NCBI GenBank assembly: GCA_919901875.1
Contig: CAKKQG010000322.1
Coordinates: 1 to 7,118 of the forward strand
DNA from: Anaerolineales bacterium
Lineage (GTDB): Bacteria; Chloroflexota; Anaerolineae; Anaerolineales; VGOW01
Direction: 5' to 3'
DNA: 7,118 nt
Made by a program: the position numbers and the translations under genes. The notes under the pieces are model-generated. The model saw only the letters and a list, made by a program, of their open reading frames with translations, did not search any database and had not been told where the DNA came from. Below are positions 6,332 through 7,118 of the stretch, piece by piece. How positions within the stretch are numbered: the first letter of the stretch is position 1; each line of letters opens with the position of its first letter.

Positions 6332-6340
6332 TGCTATACT
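6332..6340 (+). promoter_or_regulatory. Extended -10 promoter of the SCP2 gene
   Basis: TGCTATACT, with TATACT at 6335-6340, is identical to the minus-strand promoter on the other side. No -35 element is visible at 16-18 bp. Transcription from about 6347 would give a leader of roughly 27 nt that includes the AGGAG site. Confidence 0.58.
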
Positions 6341-6373
6341 CAGACCAACTTTTATTCACAGGAGATTTTCATA

Positions 6374-6700
6374 ATGCCAAAATTTAGTTCAGTTCGTGAT
6401 ATGGTGTCGCAGATGCCGTCGTTAGTTTCGCCCGAAGCGCTTGCCGGGATGAATACTGTGATTCAACTTGATCTTGCAGGCGATGGTGGCGGGCAATGGT
6501 ATTTGACATTTGCCGATCAAAAATTGTCAGTCAATGAAGGCACGACGGCGAACCCGGCGATGACTCTTTCGGTGAGCGCGGTAGATTATCTGGCGATGAG
6601 TAATGGCGAAACGAACCCGATGAATCTTTTTATGCAAGGCAAGATTAAGATCAAAGGCGATATGCAGTTGGCGATGAAGTTGCAGACGTTGTTCAAGTAA
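6374..6700 (+). CDS. SCP2 sterol-binding-domain family protein
   Basis: This 108-residue soluble protein is one SCP2-like domain of normal size. VIQLDLAGDGGGQWYLTFAD (29-48) gives the first strands. The motif ANPAMTLSVSAVDYLAMSNG (59-78) matches the family's DPD.T...s..d......G region, and FMQGKIKIKGDMQLAMKLQT (86-105) is the strongly conserved end with the GK..I.GD signature. The family has a hydrophobic cavity that binds lipids, fatty acyl groups or sterols; in bacteria such stand-alone copies rarely have a proven ligand. AGGAG at 6360-6364 lies 9 nt before ATG 6374. It is transcribed divergently from the serine hydrolase through a matching promoter. The stop is followed directly by a field of octamer repeats. 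Confidence 0.88.
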   Translation: MPKFSSVRDMVSQMPSLVSPEALAGMNTVIQLDLAGDGGGQWYLTFADQKLSVNEGTTANPAMTLSVSAVDYLAMSNGETNPMNLFMQGKIKIKGDMQLAMKLQTLFK

Positions 6701-6701
6701 C

Positions 6702-6749
6702 AGGTAAACAGGAAGGCAGGTAAACAGGTATACAAGTAAGCAGGTATGT
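6702..6749. repeat. Degenerate octanucleotide tandem array (AGGTAAAC type, six units)
   Basis: Six units in exact 8-bp phase are AGGTAAAC, AGGAAGGC, AGGTAAAC, AGGTATAC, AAGTAAGC and AGGTATGT. They begin 2 bp after the SCP2 stop codon. Each keeps a purine-rich A-R-G start, and most end in a C. This is the left half of a larger inverted structure. Confidence 0.75.
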
Positions 6750-6754
6750 GACGT

Positions 6755-6794
6755 GTCTATTTGTATACCTGTCTACGTGTTTACTTTTCTACCT
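6755..6794. repeat. Inverted octanucleotide array (GTTTACCT type, five units)
   Basis: The five units GTCTATTT, GTATACCT, GTCTACGT, GTTTACTT and TTCTACCT are the reverse-complement class of the units at 6702-6749. The best pairing is ACAGGTATACAA (6724-6735) with TTGTATACCTGT (6761-6772), 12 of 12; neighbouring units pair imperfectly further out. Together the two halves could form a long imperfect hairpin across the intergenic gap. Confidence 0.72.
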
Positions 6795-6801
6795 ATATGT
6801 T

Positions 6802-7098
6802 ATGAATGATCGTAAACAGGTGCGCCGCAATCAACTGATCGGAATGATCGCTGGTATGTTGGGTGGGGCGATGATGGCGGCGACATGGTCGTATATTCCG
6901 ACGACAGTCGGCTGGGGCGGGGCGTTGATGTGGGGCGGAGTGATTGGGCTGGGGCTTGGTTCCCTAACTCAGATCGAAAAACTGGGTTACCTCATCACGC
7001 GCAGCGATAACCGCATGTTTAATTTTTTGGTGGGGATGAGTTTGCCGTTGTTGGTGATTGGAGTGTTGGCTGTGGTGGTGAGGTGGATGTTGCGATAA
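6802..7098 (+). CDS. Small three-helix membrane protein of unknown function
   Basis: I do not recognise the family. From ATG 6802 it has 98 residues: a basic N-terminus (MNDRKQVRRN), hydrophobic helices at about 11-31, 38-56 and 73-94, and a short basic end (RWMLR). Gly-rich stretches such as MIAGMLGGAMM and MWGGVIGLGLG suggest tight helix packing. A polar loop (QIEKLGYLITRSDNR, 57-71) separates helices 2 and 3; by the positive-inside rule both the N-terminus and this loop favour the cytoplasm. The frame stays open upstream to GTG 6748, but those 18 codons come from the octamer repeats and would give a spurious VYLSTCLLFYL peptide, so ATG 6802 is preferred. No Shine-Dalgarno site is visible before either start. 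It may be read through from the SCP2 gene. Confidence 0.6.
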   Translation: MNDRKQVRRNQLIGMIAGMLGGAMMAATWSYIPTTVGWGGALMWGGVIGLGLGSLTQIEKLGYLITRSDNRMFNFLVGMSLPLLVIGVLAVVVRWMLR

Positions 7099-7118
7099 AA
7101 AAGAAACCCGCTTTCTTG
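7099..7118. terminator. Probable terminator hairpin cut by the window edge
   Basis: Right after the last stop codon, AAGAAACCCGCTTTCTT can fold as a weak 6-bp stem (7101-7106 with 7112-7117). More likely AAGAAACCCGCTTTC is the left arm of a longer stem whose right arm (AAAGCGGGTTTCTT) lies beyond the edge. The leading A-run would suit a bidirectional terminator like the one at 4771-4810. The right arm cannot be seen. Confidence 0.4.

Noticed and set aside
6279..6359. Longer serine hydrolase N-terminus from GTG at 6359
   Set aside because: It would overlap both predicted promoters and start upstream of the likely transcription start near 6294. The ATG at 6278 has an AGGA site and is followed directly by a basic residue run and the membrane anchor.
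6702..6794. CRISPR array
   Set aside because: Units are 8 bp, degenerate and contiguous, without spacers, and they invert halfway. No cas genes are present.
6748..6801. Longer N-terminus for the last membrane protein from GTG at 6748
   Set aside because: The extra 18 codons are translated octamer repeats and the GTG has no ribosome site.

Overview
The window looks like chromosomal DNA from a Chloroflexota bacterium, most likely an Anaerolineae-type lineage. This is an inference from gene style: a GT-C glycosyltransferase with tandem C-terminal beta domains, a serine hydrolase fused to a VanW/YoaR-type domain, an SCP2 protein, promoters of extended -10 type, and many short intergenic repeats. 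No rRNA, tRNA, CRISPR array, transposase or phage gene is visible.

Layout. Positions 1-3935 (+) form a surface-polysaccharide or lipid-linked sugar block. It holds the 3' end of a membrane protein (probably YfhO-like), a GT-C glycosyltransferase overlapping it by 8 bp, and an O-antigen ligase/Wzy-type polymerase 29 bp further on. Positions 3949-4755 (+) form a two-gene partner-switching operon: a STAS anti-sigma-factor antagonist and an RsbW/SpoIIAB-like HATPase. It has its own extended -10 promoter and ends at a strong bidirectional terminator (4771-4810). On the minus strand, 6278-4827 encodes a membrane-anchored class A beta-lactamase-fold protein that converges on the same terminator. Its promoter lies back to back with that of an SCP2-domain gene (+, 6374-6700). 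The last gene (+, 6802-7098) is a small three-helix membrane protein of unknown function. The window ends in what looks like the left arm of another terminator.

The striking part is the small repeats built into gene boundaries and one gene body. An 85-bp palindromic repeat lies in frame inside the glycosyltransferase. Two different heptanucleotide arrays flank the ligase start codon. A 47-bp perfect palindrome supplies the ligase's last 13 residues and stop codon. A field of degenerate octamers, direct then inverted, fills the last intergenic gap. The serine hydrolase also carries Asn where the catalytic Lys of the SxxK motif is expected. I see no clear new multi-gene defence or mobile system.
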